In this document: positions 24,105 through 32,014 of the stretch, piece by piece
How positions within the stretch are numbered: the stretch's first letter is position 1
How the letters are laid out: the number at the start of each line of letters is the position of its first letter
Source of the DNA: Bacillota bacterium
GTDB taxonomy: Bacteria > Bacillota > Sulfobacillia > Sulfobacillales > Sulfobacillaceae
Length of the DNA: 32,895 nt
Assembly: GCA_021799435.1 (NCBI GenBank)
Contig: JAJZAN010000030.1
Span: 1 to 32,895, forward strand
Direction of reading: 5' to 3'
The notes under the pieces: generated by a model
Seen by the model: only the letters and a program-made list of their open reading frames with translations
Told to the model about the DNA's origin: nothing
The model's database searches: none
Translations under genes and position numbers: made by a program

Positions 24105-25559
24105 ATGGCAGGCATTTTACCCAGCGACCCACGCCCATGGCCTGAGCGCCGCGATGCGGGCTTGGGCAACGCGACCATGCGGACCACCATTGGTGTGGTC
24201 ACCCGCCGATTCAGCTCGGGTCAGCGCCGGGTTTTCCATGAATACGAAGAGGCCGAGCAGGCGCGGCAGGTCGCGGTTCAAGCCAAACGTCGAGCGGTTC
24301 GCCACATGGACCAGCTTATCCCCAAGGTCCGTGCCAAGATTGAAAGTCATGGCGGTCAGACATACATGGCCCAGGATGCTCGGGAGGCTGTGCGCCTTCT
24401 CGTGGAGATTGCCCAGGCACATGATGTTCAGACGGCTATCAAGACGAAGTCCATGCTCAGCGAGGAAATTGCACTAAACCGTGGACTCGAGAAGGCCGGC
24501 ATTACCGTGGTAGAGACCGACCTCGGGGAATACATCATCCAGCGGGCCCATGAATCCCCATCGCATATTCTGGCGCCAGCTGCGCATAAAAATCGGACCC
24601 AAATCAAACGGCTGCTCGACGATGACGCTCGCTCCGTGGAGATGGAAACACCGCACAGCGAGGAGCCGGCGGATTTGACGCGATTTGCCCGGAGCCGTCT
24701 GCGACGGGAGTTTCTATCCGCGGACATGGGCATCACCGGTGGCAATTTCCTGGTGGCGGAAACGGGCACGCTGGTGCTCATCACTAACGAGGGCAACGCC
24801 GATATGGTGACCTCGTTGCCGCCCGTGCTGGTCTCCATTGTGGGCGTGGAAAAAGTGGTGGAAACCTGGGACGATCTTACCTATCTCATCCAACAGCCCG
24901 CCATGAATGGGATCGGACAACGGTTGTCATCGTACACCACTCTAATCTCCGGCCCGCGCCAGCCGGGAATGGCTGAAGGCGCCGCTGAATGGCATGTGGT
25001 TCTAGTCGATAACGGACGTTCCTCCCTTCAGGGGACTCCCTTCGAGGATGTGCTTTCCTGCATTCGATGCGGGGCCTGCCTAAACGTCTGTCCGGTGTTT
25101 CGCCAAGTCGGCGGGCACGCCTATGGGGGCGTTTACGCGGGTCCCATCGGAATCGTGGAGACCCCACTGCTGACCGATCTTCAGGTCTTGCCGGAATTGC
25201 CCTCCGTCGCCTGCACGGTCTGCCACGCCTGCGGCGAGGCCTGTCCTATGGATATTGATCTGCCTGGACACGTACTGCGACTGCGCAAAGCAAAGGTTGC
25301 GCGGTGCATAGACCACCGGTCGGCGCGGTGGAGCTATCGCCTGTGGAGTCAGGTGTGGTCCACGTCCGCGAGATATCGGCGCTCCTTGCGCTTGGCCCGG
25401 ATCGCGCAAAAGCTCTACCTCAAGAATGGACAGCTGAAGAATGCCCCGGGGCTGGCGCAGGGCTGGTTTCAGAGCCGGGACATGCCGCCCATTGCCCCCG
25501 AAATGTTTCACGAATGGTGGCAGCGAACGCGAGGGAACGCCCATGGACAACAGAAATAA
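24105..25559 (+). CDS. lutB: Lactate utilization iron-sulfur protein LutB
   Basis: A 484-residue protein with the LUD domain in the first ~300 residues (TKSMLSEEI, ETDLGEYIIQ, GNFLVAETGTLVLITNEGN). A ferredoxin-like region with two 4Fe-4S motifs follows: CIRCGACLNVCP near 319-330 and CTVCHACGEACP near 370-381. A helical C-terminus completes the usual length. Together with LutA and LutC it forms the L-lactate oxidising complex that passes electrons to the respiratory chain. The start has GGAAGGGGG upstream, and its end overlaps lutC by 17 bases. Confidence 0.94.
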   Translation: MAGILPSDPRPWPERRDAGLGNATMRTTIGVVTRRFSSGQRRVFHEYEEAEQARQVAVQAKRRAVRHMDQLIPKVRAKIESHGGQTYMAQDAREAVRLLVEIAQAHDVQTAIKTKSMLSEEIALNRGLEKAGITVVETDLGEYIIQRAHESPSHILAPAAHKNRTQIKRLLDDDARSVEMETPHSEEPADLTRFARSRLRREFLSADMGITGGNFLVAETGTLVLITNEGNADMVTSLPPVLVSIVGVEKVVETWDDLTYLIQQPAMNGIGQRLSSYTTLISGPRQPGMAEGAAEWHVVLVDNGRSSLQGTPFEDVLSCIRCGACLNVCPVFRQVGGHAYGGVYAGPIGIVETPLLTDLQVLPELPSVACTVCHACGEACPMDIDLPGHVLRLRKAKVARCIDHRSARWSYRLWSQVWSTSARYRRSLRLARIAQKLYLKNGQLKNAPGLAQGWFQSRDMPPIAPEMFHEWWQRTRGNAHGQQK

Positions 25560-26148
25560 CGGTACACAGGTCTTAGTAGACGAATTTAAGAAGCGTTGGA
25601 GCGCGGCTGGCGGACATATCTTTGAAGCCAGCGGCACCGACGCCCTCGGCGAAGCCATCGGTCAGGCATGGCAGACGCTGGTTGGTCCCCCGGATAACGA
25701 GCGCAACCGCTCGCTGGTGTATTGGGTGAACGAGGACCTCAGGCATTTGCCGTGGGACGTGATTTTTCGGGGCGTGGGTCCGATTCTTGCGTACCCGTGG
25801 GATCCCGAGGCGGACATCCGAGCCCTAACGACGGCGGCCGATCTGGGGATGACCGGGTGTGCCTGGGCGGTGGCCGAAACCGGAACCGTGGCTCTGGCGG
25901 CCAGTAAAGAGACCGGCCTGCTGCCGTCCATTCTACCGGCTGCGCATTTGGTGCTCATTCATCGGCGTCAGATTGTGCGCACCGTGCGTGAGGGACTTCT
26001 GTCACTCGATCATGGGGTTCTACCGCCGATTCTGAAACTTGTCACGGGCCCCAGCATGACTGCCGATATTGAAGGCACCTTGGTCATCGGAGTGCATGGT
26101 CCCGCTAAGGTGGGAGCCCTCTTGTATGATCTCCCCATGCCAACCTGA
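25543..26148 (+). CDS. lutC: Lactate utilization protein LutC (LUD domain)
   Basis: A 201-residue LUD-domain protein. The ATG at 25543 has GAGGGA upstream and lies inside the end of lutB; the longer frame to 25441 runs deep into lutB. The characteristic CAWAVAETGTVAL and GPSMTADIEGTLVIGVHGP strands are present near the C-terminus. LutC is the third part of the L-lactate oxidation complex. All three genes overlap or nearly touch, so they should be translated together. A 76-base gap follows before the ATPase gene. Confidence 0.92.
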   Translation: MDNRNNGTQVLVDEFKKRWSAAGGHIFEASGTDALGEAIGQAWQTLVGPPDNERNRSLVYWVNEDLRHLPWDVIFRGVGPILAYPWDPEADIRALTTAADLGMTGCAWAVAETGTVALAASKETGLLPSILPAAHLVLIHRRQIVRTVREGLLSLDHGVLPPILKLVTGPSMTADIEGTLVIGVHGPAKVGALLYDLPMPT

Positions 26149-26224
26149 GTGCACACATGAGTCCCGGCTTTGATGGGGCTTGTCATTCACGTCAGTGTCT
26201 CTCAATCAAGGAGGAAAAGATTAG

Positions 26225-27328
26225 ATGGCGAGCGTATCCTTGCGACATGTGAGTAAACGGTTTAACGGCGTGACCGCGGTCAACGACGTTAATTTGGAGA
26301 TTGATGACCAAGAATTCCTGGTATTGCTTGGACCCTCGGGATGTGGCAAAACGACGACGCTCCGCATGGTGGCTGGCCTGGAGGAAGTCACCGAGGGCGG
26401 CATCTATATTGAGGATCGCGACGTGAGCCAATTGCCGCCCAAGGACCGAGATATTGCCATGGTTTTTCAGAATTACGCGCTGTACCCGCATATGTCGGTG
26501 GCGGACAACATGGCTTTTGGTTTGAAGCTCCGGAAGGTGCCCAAGGTCCAGGTTGACCGCCGCGTCAAGGAAGCAGCGGAGATTCTTGGACTTGGGGAGT
26601 TGCTGGCGAGACGGCCAAGAGAGCTCTCCGGCGGACAGCGTCAGCGGGTCGCTGTCGGGCGCGCGATTGTGCGTGAACCGAAGGCATTTCTAATGGATGA
26701 ACCGCTGTCCAACCTGGATGCGAAGCTTCGCACTCAAACCCGGGTGGAATTGAAGCGACTTCACCAACGGCTGGGCGCCACGATTCTTTACGTGACCCAC
26801 GACCAGACCGAAGCCATGACCATGGGCACGCGCATCGTGGTGATGCGGGACGGTGTGGTGCAGCAAGTCGACACCCCCGAGAGAATCTACCGCCATCCCG
26901 CTAACAAGTTTGTGGCAACCTTTGTCGGCACGCCGGCCATGAATCTCTTTGACGTGGGACTGGTGCGCGAGGGTGACAGCGTGCATGCCCGGATCGACGG
27001 CCAGTCTATTGAACTGCCGCCGCCGCTACGGCAGGCTGTCAACGCGCTAAGGGACGGGAGTACGGTCACATTGGGCCTGCGGCCTGAAGACTTGGTCTTA
27101 AGCCCTCAAGAGCATCCCGAGGCGTCCCTCCAGCTATTGGCGACGGTGCGGCTGGTTGAGCCGTTGGGACATGAGAACATTGTTCACTGCGATGTGGGTG
27201 ACGTCCTGATCATTGCCAGAGCTAACAATGAGTGGGTCGGCACGGTCGGGGACAAGGTGACGGTGAGCTTTAGCGGTGCTCGGCTCTACGCTTTCGATCC
27301 CAATACGGAACAGTCCCTCGTGGATTAG
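26225..27328 (+). CDS. Sugar ABC transporter ATP-binding protein (MalK/UgpC/MsmX type)
   Basis: A 367-residue ATPase with Walker A GPSGCGKTT (36-44), Q-loop in VFQNYALYPHMSV, signature LSGGQ (134-138), Walker B AFLMDEP (about 155-161) and the switch His in YVTHDQTEA. About 130 C-terminal residues form the TOBE/regulatory domain found in sugar importers. GGAGG precedes the ATG. It probably powers the permeases at 19335 and 20272, although it lies 5 kb away, behind the pathway genes. Confidence 0.94.
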   Translation: MASVSLRHVSKRFNGVTAVNDVNLEIDDQEFLVLLGPSGCGKTTTLRMVAGLEEVTEGGIYIEDRDVSQLPPKDRDIAMVFQNYALYPHMSVADNMAFGLKLRKVPKVQVDRRVKEAAEILGLGELLARRPRELSGGQRQRVAVGRAIVREPKAFLMDEPLSNLDAKLRTQTRVELKRLHQRLGATILYVTHDQTEAMTMGTRIVVMRDGVVQQVDTPERIYRHPANKFVATFVGTPAMNLFDVGLVREGDSVHARIDGQSIELPPPLRQAVNALRDGSTVTLGLRPEDLVLSPQEHPEASLQLLATVRLVEPLGHENIVHCDVGDVLIIARANNEWVGTVGDKVTVSFSGARLYAFDPNTEQSLVD

Positions 27329-27350
27329 GAGTCCCAAGAAGGAGATGCCT

Positions 27351-28328
27351 GTGACGAATCAACCGTATGATTGGCCCTTAGATGAACTGGAATCTTATCG
27401 GCCAAACCTTACCCGCCCTAAGGATTTCTGGGCATTTTGGGATGAGAGCCGCCGACTCCTGAGGGAAAGCCCGTTGAAGAGTGTGGCGACCCCTGTGGAC
27501 TACCCGAGTGATGCCGTCGTCTTAAATTATGTCGAGATGGTCGGGTTTCAGGGAGCGACGGTGGCAGGATGGTTCGCCCGGCCCAAGAAATCCGGCCCGG
27601 TACCCGGACTGGTTGTTTACCATGGCTACAATTTCAACTTTGAGGGCGGTGTCCACAACGTCGTCAATTGGGCGCTGCATGGCTACGCGGCGTTTGGGCT
27701 GCTGGTGCGCGGGCAGTCTACGGCGGAAGCGGCAACCAGTCCGCACGGACATTCGACGGGCTGGATGACCCAGGGGGTGTTGTCCCCCGACCAGTATTAT
27801 TATCGCGGGGTCTACCTGGATGCCATCCGCGCCATTGAGTGGTTGGCCGCCCAAGAGGATGTGGATGGGCATGCCATTGGCGTTACCGGCATCAGCCAAG
27901 GGGGCGGATTATCGTTGGTGGCTGCCGCGCTGTCCGAGGTCCCGGTGGCTGCGGTCGTGGCCGAATACCCATATCTCTGCCACTTTAGGCGGGCTGTGGA
28001 CGTCGCGCCGGAAGGCCCCTACGGAGAAATCAATGAATTTCTCAGACGAAATGGTCGACCCGACGTGGAGAACCAACTGTTCACAACCCTCAGCTACTTT
28101 GATGCGATGAATTTTGCGCCAGACATCCATTGCCCCGTGGAAGTTGCGGTGGGTCTAGTCGATACCGTTACGCCGCCTTCCACTATTTTTGCCGCCTATA
28201 ACCACATCCCTGACGGCGACAAGGCAATCTTTGTGTACCGCTACTTTGGGCATGAACCCATGCCTCTCTTTCAGACCGAGAAGCTGAGTTTTTTAAGAAG
28301 TCGGTTAATGCTGCAGGCCGCCCGCTAG
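27351..28328 (+). CDS. CE7-family acetyl (xylan) esterase / deacetylase
   Basis: A 325-residue alpha/beta hydrolase, the normal CE7 length (about 320). The GTG at 27351 is chosen because AAGGAG ends six bases upstream; ATG at 27345 overlaps that site. The three CE7 motifs are present: RGQST near 120, GISQGG with nucleophile S182, and GHEP with H301; D271 in GLVDTVTP completes the triad. Such enzymes remove acetyl groups from short xylo-oligosaccharides and other small acetylated compounds. No signal peptide is present, so it acts inside the cell on imported sugars. This suggests acetylated plant- or exopolysaccharide-derived oligosaccharides as nutrients. Confidence 0.92.
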   Translation: MTNQPYDWPLDELESYRPNLTRPKDFWAFWDESRRLLRESPLKSVATPVDYPSDAVVLNYVEMVGFQGATVAGWFARPKKSGPVPGLVVYHGYNFNFEGGVHNVVNWALHGYAAFGLLVRGQSTAEAATSPHGHSTGWMTQGVLSPDQYYYRGVYLDAIRAIEWLAAQEDVDGHAIGVTGISQGGGLSLVAAALSEVPVAAVVAEYPYLCHFRRAVDVAPEGPYGEINEFLRRNGRPDVENQLFTTLSYFDAMNFAPDIHCPVEVAVGLVDTVTPPSTIFAAYNHIPDGDKAIFVYRYFGHEPMPLFQTEKLSFLRSRLMLQAAR

Positions 28329-28377
28329 TCTCCTAGTGGGAGACGACGGAGTTCATCATTCGCAGGAGGGTCAGACC

Positions 28378-29475
28378 TTGAAAATCACCAACGCAGAAAC
28401 ATATCTTTTGAATGTACCATTAAAGCAAAAGACCATTACCGATTCGCAGACAAGTCTCGACGCGGTGGAGATGGTGGCAATCCGTGTCGACACCGATGCG
28501 GGAATTAGCGGATGGGGATTCAACTGGAACTACACCAAGGGCACGCGCGCGGTTCAAGCCATTCTGGACGATAACTACGTGCCCATGCTGCAGGGAGAGG
28601 ATCCGCTGGATAGAAAGACTGTGATGCGGAAACTGCACTTTACCAACCATTTCATCGGGCAAGTCGGCGTGACGCGGGTGGCTTTGTGCGCGGTGGAACT
28701 CGCCCTCTGGGATATTCACCTGAAGGCGCTCAATGTGCCGTTGTGGAAGTACCTGGGGCCTGCGAAGCACAAGGTCAAGGCATATAACACCGATGGCGGA
28801 TGGCTTGGGTATACCACCGACGAACTCTTGCATGACATGTTGTCCATGGTGGACCGAGGCTTTGACGCGGTGAAAATGAAGCTGGGACGTCCCGACCCAC
28901 GGGAGGATTATGAACGGGTCAAGGCGGTTCGCCGGGCGCTGCCGGACTCGGTGCGATTGATGGTTGACGTGAATACGGTGTGGGACTTGAAGACATCGAT
29001 GACGTGGGGGCGAAAACTGGAGCAGCTCGACGTCTATTGGCTTGAGGAACCTATGTCGCCGTTCGACAAGAAGGCTCATGCGGAGTTGGCGCACGCACTG
29101 GACTTGCCGATTGCCGTGGGTGAGACCATCTACACCCGATATGATTTTCGCGACTACATTGAAATGGGGGCGGTCGACATCGTGCAGGCGGATGCGACCA
29201 AGCTCAGTGGCATAGACGAATGGTTAGATGTCGCGGCCTTGGCCCGGTGCTACAACCTCGAGGTGATTCCCCACACCAACGTGCAGCAGAAGTTGCACGT
29301 GCAACTGGCGGCAGCGACGCCCAACGTGCCCATGGTGGAGTACTGTTATGAGTCGCTGTCCGACATTTGGGAAGAACCGATTCGGGTTGTAGACGGGTAT
29401 TACACCTTGCCGGAAGAGCCAGGTGTGGGACTCAAGCTAACCGATCAGGTGCTGGTCGACTGTCGCATCGGCTAA
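28378..29475 (+). CDS. Enolase-superfamily (mandelate racemase subgroup) sugar-acid dehydratase
   Basis: A 365-residue enzyme. The TTG at 28378 has CAGGAGGG seven bases upstream; the GTG at 28336 would add residues and has no ribosome site. All mandelate-racemase-type residues are present with a two-residue offset: K166-x-K168, metal ligands D197, E223 and E249, and the D272/H299 dyad, plus E321. With both a lysine base and the His-Asp pair it fits L-fuconate, L-rhamnonate, xylonate or arabinonate dehydratase-like enzymes, which give 2-keto-3-deoxy acids. Which acid it uses cannot be told. It could feed either the SDR/FAH pair at 21600-23270 or the second FAH protein at 29581. Confidence 0.88.
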   Translation: MKITNAETYLLNVPLKQKTITDSQTSLDAVEMVAIRVDTDAGISGWGFNWNYTKGTRAVQAILDDNYVPMLQGEDPLDRKTVMRKLHFTNHFIGQVGVTRVALCAVELALWDIHLKALNVPLWKYLGPAKHKVKAYNTDGGWLGYTTDELLHDMLSMVDRGFDAVKMKLGRPDPREDYERVKAVRRALPDSVRLMVDVNTVWDLKTSMTWGRKLEQLDVYWLEEPMSPFDKKAHAELAHALDLPIAVGETIYTRYDFRDYIEMGAVDIVQADATKLSGIDEWLDVAALARCYNLEVIPHTNVQQKLHVQLAAATPNVPMVEYCYESLSDIWEEPIRVVDGYYTLPEEPGVGLKLTDQVLVDCRIG

Positions 29476-29580
29476 TGGTATTGGGTGGGGTGTGCGGTGA
29501 GCCAGCCGCTGACGTCTATGGGGGCAGCCGTTGATCGAGGATGAAAATCTAATGTGCGGAGAAGTTGTGGGGGGATCGAC

Positions 29581-30492
29581 ATGTTGAACGTGTGGGCATG
29601 GAGCGATGCGGACGGGAAGCCCCATGCGGGTGTTTCCCAAGGACCACAGACTGACGAGATTCTTGACTTGACCGCGATGGATCCTGCGATCTCGAGCGTC
29701 GCCGCGTTGTGGACGATGCATCCCGACGTCTCGGCCCTTACTGCCACTCTCACTCGGTGGCTGCGGGATACTTCCGATCGGGTGACGGTGCCGTATGAGA
29801 ACCTCGTGGTTCCCGTCCCCCTCACGGAGTGCTGGGCTGCTGGCGTGACCTATCAAGAGAGCCGCGATGCCCGGCGCGAAGAAACTCAAGGGGCTGAACA
29901 ATTTTACGAAAAGGTCTATGGAGCCGAGCGGCCCGAACTGTTTTTCAAGGCGCCGGGCCCTCGGGTTGCGGGACCGGATATGGAGATCGGACTGCGGCCG
30001 GATTCGCAGTGGCACGTCCCCGAGCCGGAGTTGACGGTGGTTATTGATCCGCGAGGCCAACTATGGGGATACACGGCTGGGAACGACGTCTCGTGCCGCG
30101 ACATCGAAGGGGAAAATCCCTTATATCTTCCGCAGGCGAAGATGTTTCATCGAAGCGCCGCTGTGGGCCCTTCCATCGTTCTTAGCGGGACCATCGATCC
30201 GCTTCACCTGGAAATTCAGATGACCATCGAGAGACATGGCACCAGTGTCTTTGAAGGGCATGTCAATACGTCATTGTTGCGTCGCACGCCTGAGGAGCTG
30301 CTCAAATACTTGCGCAGGGCCTGGCCGATTGACGGCTGGACTGCACTCATGACGGGGACGGCGTTGGTTCCGCCCAGCGAGTTTACGCTTACCGACGGCG
30401 ATCGAGTCGCCATCACCATTGATGGGATTGGTACGCTGAGAAACACGGCGCGTTTCATCGATCCCGACTGGGCCGCCGTGTCCAGTGTCTGA
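29581..30492 (+). CDS. FAH-family protein of the 2-keto-3-deoxypentonate dehydratase type
   Basis: A 303-residue FAH-fold protein. The ATG at 29581 follows GGGGGGATC; an earlier in-frame ATG at 29554 has no ribosome site. WAAGVTYQESRDAR, YGAERPELFFKAPGPRV, RPDSQWHVPEPELTVVID, GNDVSCRDIEGENPLYLPQ are hallmarks of the subgroup that contains 2-keto-3-deoxy-D-arabinonate dehydratase, which yields 2-oxoglutarate semialdehyde. This is distinct from the hydrolase at 22395. No 2-oxoglutarate semialdehyde dehydrogenase is in the window, so it would be encoded elsewhere. It appears to be the last gene of the catabolic cluster. Confidence 0.85.
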   Translation: MLNVWAWSDADGKPHAGVSQGPQTDEILDLTAMDPAISSVAALWTMHPDVSALTATLTRWLRDTSDRVTVPYENLVVPVPLTECWAAGVTYQESRDARREETQGAEQFYEKVYGAERPELFFKAPGPRVAGPDMEIGLRPDSQWHVPEPELTVVIDPRGQLWGYTAGNDVSCRDIEGENPLYLPQAKMFHRSAAVGPSIVLSGTIDPLHLEIQMTIERHGTSVFEGHVNTSLLRRTPEELLKYLRRAWPIDGWTALMTGTALVPPSEFTLTDGDRVAITIDGIGTLRNTARFIDPDWAAVSSV

Positions 30493-30593
30493 CGGCAAAT
30501 GGAGACACCGACCATCGGCTTGGCTGACTAGAAGCGTTGGAATAAAGCGGTCGAGCTGATCCGGCCAACATATATTTCGGAAGAGGGTTGTAC

Positions 30594-31265
30594 ATGATGA
30601 AGCGTTCTCTCCAGCCCGGGACAAAGCCAATAAAGACCTGGCGATCTCCAGTCTGGGTTTGGATTGGGGTCTCCATCCTAGCCATCGCTGTCCTGGTGGT
30701 CGGATACTTGGGCCTCGCACCTGCCGGCTCGAGCCCTCAGTCCAGTCCGCCAGCCTCGACCGTTAAGGCAACCCTGTTTCCGCCGAGTTATCGGGTCACG
30801 GCGTTGACGTCCGGTCAGCAGGTCGCCGTCGTGCGGGGGCCCCGACTCACGGTCATCATGCTGATGGCCAGTTGGTGTCTTTATTGCGCCTACGAAGACA
30901 AGTACGTCTGGCCGCAATTTATCCGTTCGATCCCCGGGGTCGAGGTCAACATCGTGGATGTCTCGCGCAACGGGGGAATCGGAGACCCTGGGCCCCAATC
31001 GCCGGCGTTTTCCGGGCATGATAATGTCGGTCCACACATCAGCGTGGCTGGCATGCGCCAGACCATGTTAACCTACCAAAAACAATTCGATTTGCACGCG
31101 CCCAATCTCCACATTTTTGTTGACCCCACCGGCCTGACCTACTGGCATATGACAACATATCCGACGTTTCTCTTTGTCAACGGCACGGGGCATATCGTGG
31201 ATCGAGTGAATGGTGCTCTGACAAGATCGCAATTAACGACCATCATCCATCGGTTGGAACACTAA
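30594..31265 (+). CDS. Membrane-anchored thioredoxin-fold protein
   Basis: A 223-residue protein: basic N-terminus, one membrane segment (about residues 18-42), a Ser/Pro linker and a thioredoxin-like domain facing outside. The redox pair is C95-L-Y-C98 in ASWCLYC and a cis-Pro is seen in TYPTFLFVNG. About 40 residues rich in Gly and polar residues are inserted between the CxxC helix and the later strands. It may act in extracytoplasmic disulfide or cytochrome maturation chemistry, like TlpA/ResA proteins, or have another acid-adapted role. Start ATG at 30594 or 30597; GGAAGAGGG lies upstream. It is not obviously linked to the catabolic cluster. Confidence 0.78.
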   Translation: MMKRSLQPGTKPIKTWRSPVWVWIGVSILAIAVLVVGYLGLAPAGSSPQSSPPASTVKATLFPPSYRVTALTSGQQVAVVRGPRLTVIMLMASWCLYCAYEDKYVWPQFIRSIPGVEVNIVDVSRNGGIGDPGPQSPAFSGHDNVGPHISVAGMRQTMLTYQKQFDLHAPNLHIFVDPTGLTYWHMTTYPTFLFVNGTGHIVDRVNGALTRSQLTTIIHRLEH

Positions 31266-31266
31266 T

Positions 31267-31281
31267 TGACCATCATGGTCA
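31267..31281. repeat. Perfect palindrome TGACCAT-C-ATGGTCA
   Basis: Seven-base arms around one central base lie two bases after the stop of the thioredoxin-fold gene. No T-run follows. It may be an operator or a weak transcription stop. Confidence 0.45.
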
Positions 31282-31559
31282 CGACGCCCGCGCCGCTGGC
31301 TGTGGGCTGGTCAATATGCAGCGATGTCGGGCAGTTGGTTCTACCCCACTATACGAATCCTGGTCCATCGGGACAGGAATGGGCGGTTCGCACGGCGAGT
31401 GATAGCCAGTGCTGTGAGAACTAAAAGCACCACACGTGGGGCGGTGTTTGTTCAATGGGGATAATGTCTGAAAGACCGATTGACGCAGATCACGGACAGT
31501 GTTGATGGGAGCGGTATTTGACAGCGTTTTACCTAACGCGGAGAGACGAAGATGACCTC
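31282..31559. other. Non-coding stretch to the left of the tRNA remnant
   Basis: No gene is supported here. A CCTG…CAGG hairpin is seen near 31360-31378 and GCGTT-TTACCT-AACGC at 31524-31539, just 20 bases before the tRNA remnant. A perfect TTGACA (31518-31523) has no suitable -10. The antisense open frame here is a tRNA-derived artefact. Confidence 0.4.
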
Positions 31560-31613
31560 GAGCGGGGACTCTTAATCCCAAGGTTGTAGGTTCGAGTCCT
31601 ACATAGCCCACCA
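31560..31613 (+). tRNA. 3' part of tRNA-Lys(CTT), 5' half missing
   Basis: The stretch has the end of the D arm (GAGC), an anticodon stem-loop GGGGA-CTCTTAA-TCCCA with anticodon CTT at 31571-31573, a five-base variable loop, a perfect T arm (GTAGG-TTCGAGT-CCTAC), the acceptor 3' strand ATAGCCC, discriminator A and encoded CCA at 31611-31613. The matching 5' acceptor strand (GGGCTAT) and D arm are not found upstream, so this is not a complete tRNA. A 3' tRNA fragment is the usual scar left at the far end of an element integrated into a tRNA gene by a tyrosine recombinase. The outermost anticodon-stem pair is a G-A mismatch. Confidence 0.8.
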
Positions 31614-31621
31614 CCTTTGAA

Positions 31622-31652
31622 CCCGCACCGCGTAAGCGATAGCGGGATTTTT
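31622..31652 (+). terminator. Intrinsic terminator behind the tRNA-Lys fragment
   Basis: CCCGC (31622-31626) pairs with GCGGG (31642-31646), with an inner CGC-GTAA-GCG, followed by ATTTTT. It is the expected terminator of a tRNA gene, which suggests the DNA right of the fragment is the original chromosomal flank. Confidence 0.72.
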
Positions 31653-32014
31653 GCCGATGTCGCGATGTATTCTGAGAAACCACGATAGCATCCGGTTGAG
31701 GTTCGGGTGTCCACATGTTTTCCGTTTACACACGGCGCACCTCAGCCTTGATGGGAAGCCAAATGGTTTTCTACCGCCGCATTGATAGCGGCCGTGCGGC
31801 TCATGCCAGTGCGTTTGCACCACGCCCTCGAGGGCTCCCGGTTGTGGCCGGCTGCACCTGCCGCACCGTCCGCAAGAGCAGTTGGACGCCGCGGCGGGCA
31901 GGTGCAGGTCAATCTCCGTAGCCGCTAAGTCTAAGTTAGCGGTTCAGATTCCGTTGCGCACGAAACACAGTGACAGCTCTCCAGGAAAGGAACAGAATAA
32001 ACGGGATGTGATGA
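31653..32014. other. Intergenic region with nested inverted repeats, no convincing gene
   Basis: A 68-codon plus-strand frame (31715-31921) is Arg/Ser-rich and lacks a ribosome site, so it is not called. TGCACCTGCC (31853-31862) pairs with GGCAGGTGCA (31897-31906), enclosing CGTCC (31867-31871) and GGACG (31884-31888). A second hairpin CCGCTAA/TTAGCGG lies at 31922-31942. No T-run follows either. They could be a structured RNA, an old transposon end or terminator-like elements. Confidence 0.4.

Noticed and set aside
8388-30492. Classical isomerase-kinase-aldolase pathway for rhamnose or fucose
   Set aside because: No isomerase, kinase or phosphate aldolase is encoded in the window.
31560-31613. 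Complete functional tRNA-Lys gene
   Set aside because: No 5' acceptor strand complementary to ATAGCCC and no D stem partner for GAGC are found in the preceding 100 bases.
31279-31716. Minus-strand open frame of 145 codons overlapping the tRNA remnant
   Set aside because: It contains the GLEPTTLGLRVP string, which is the well-known false translation of the antisense strand of tRNA genes.
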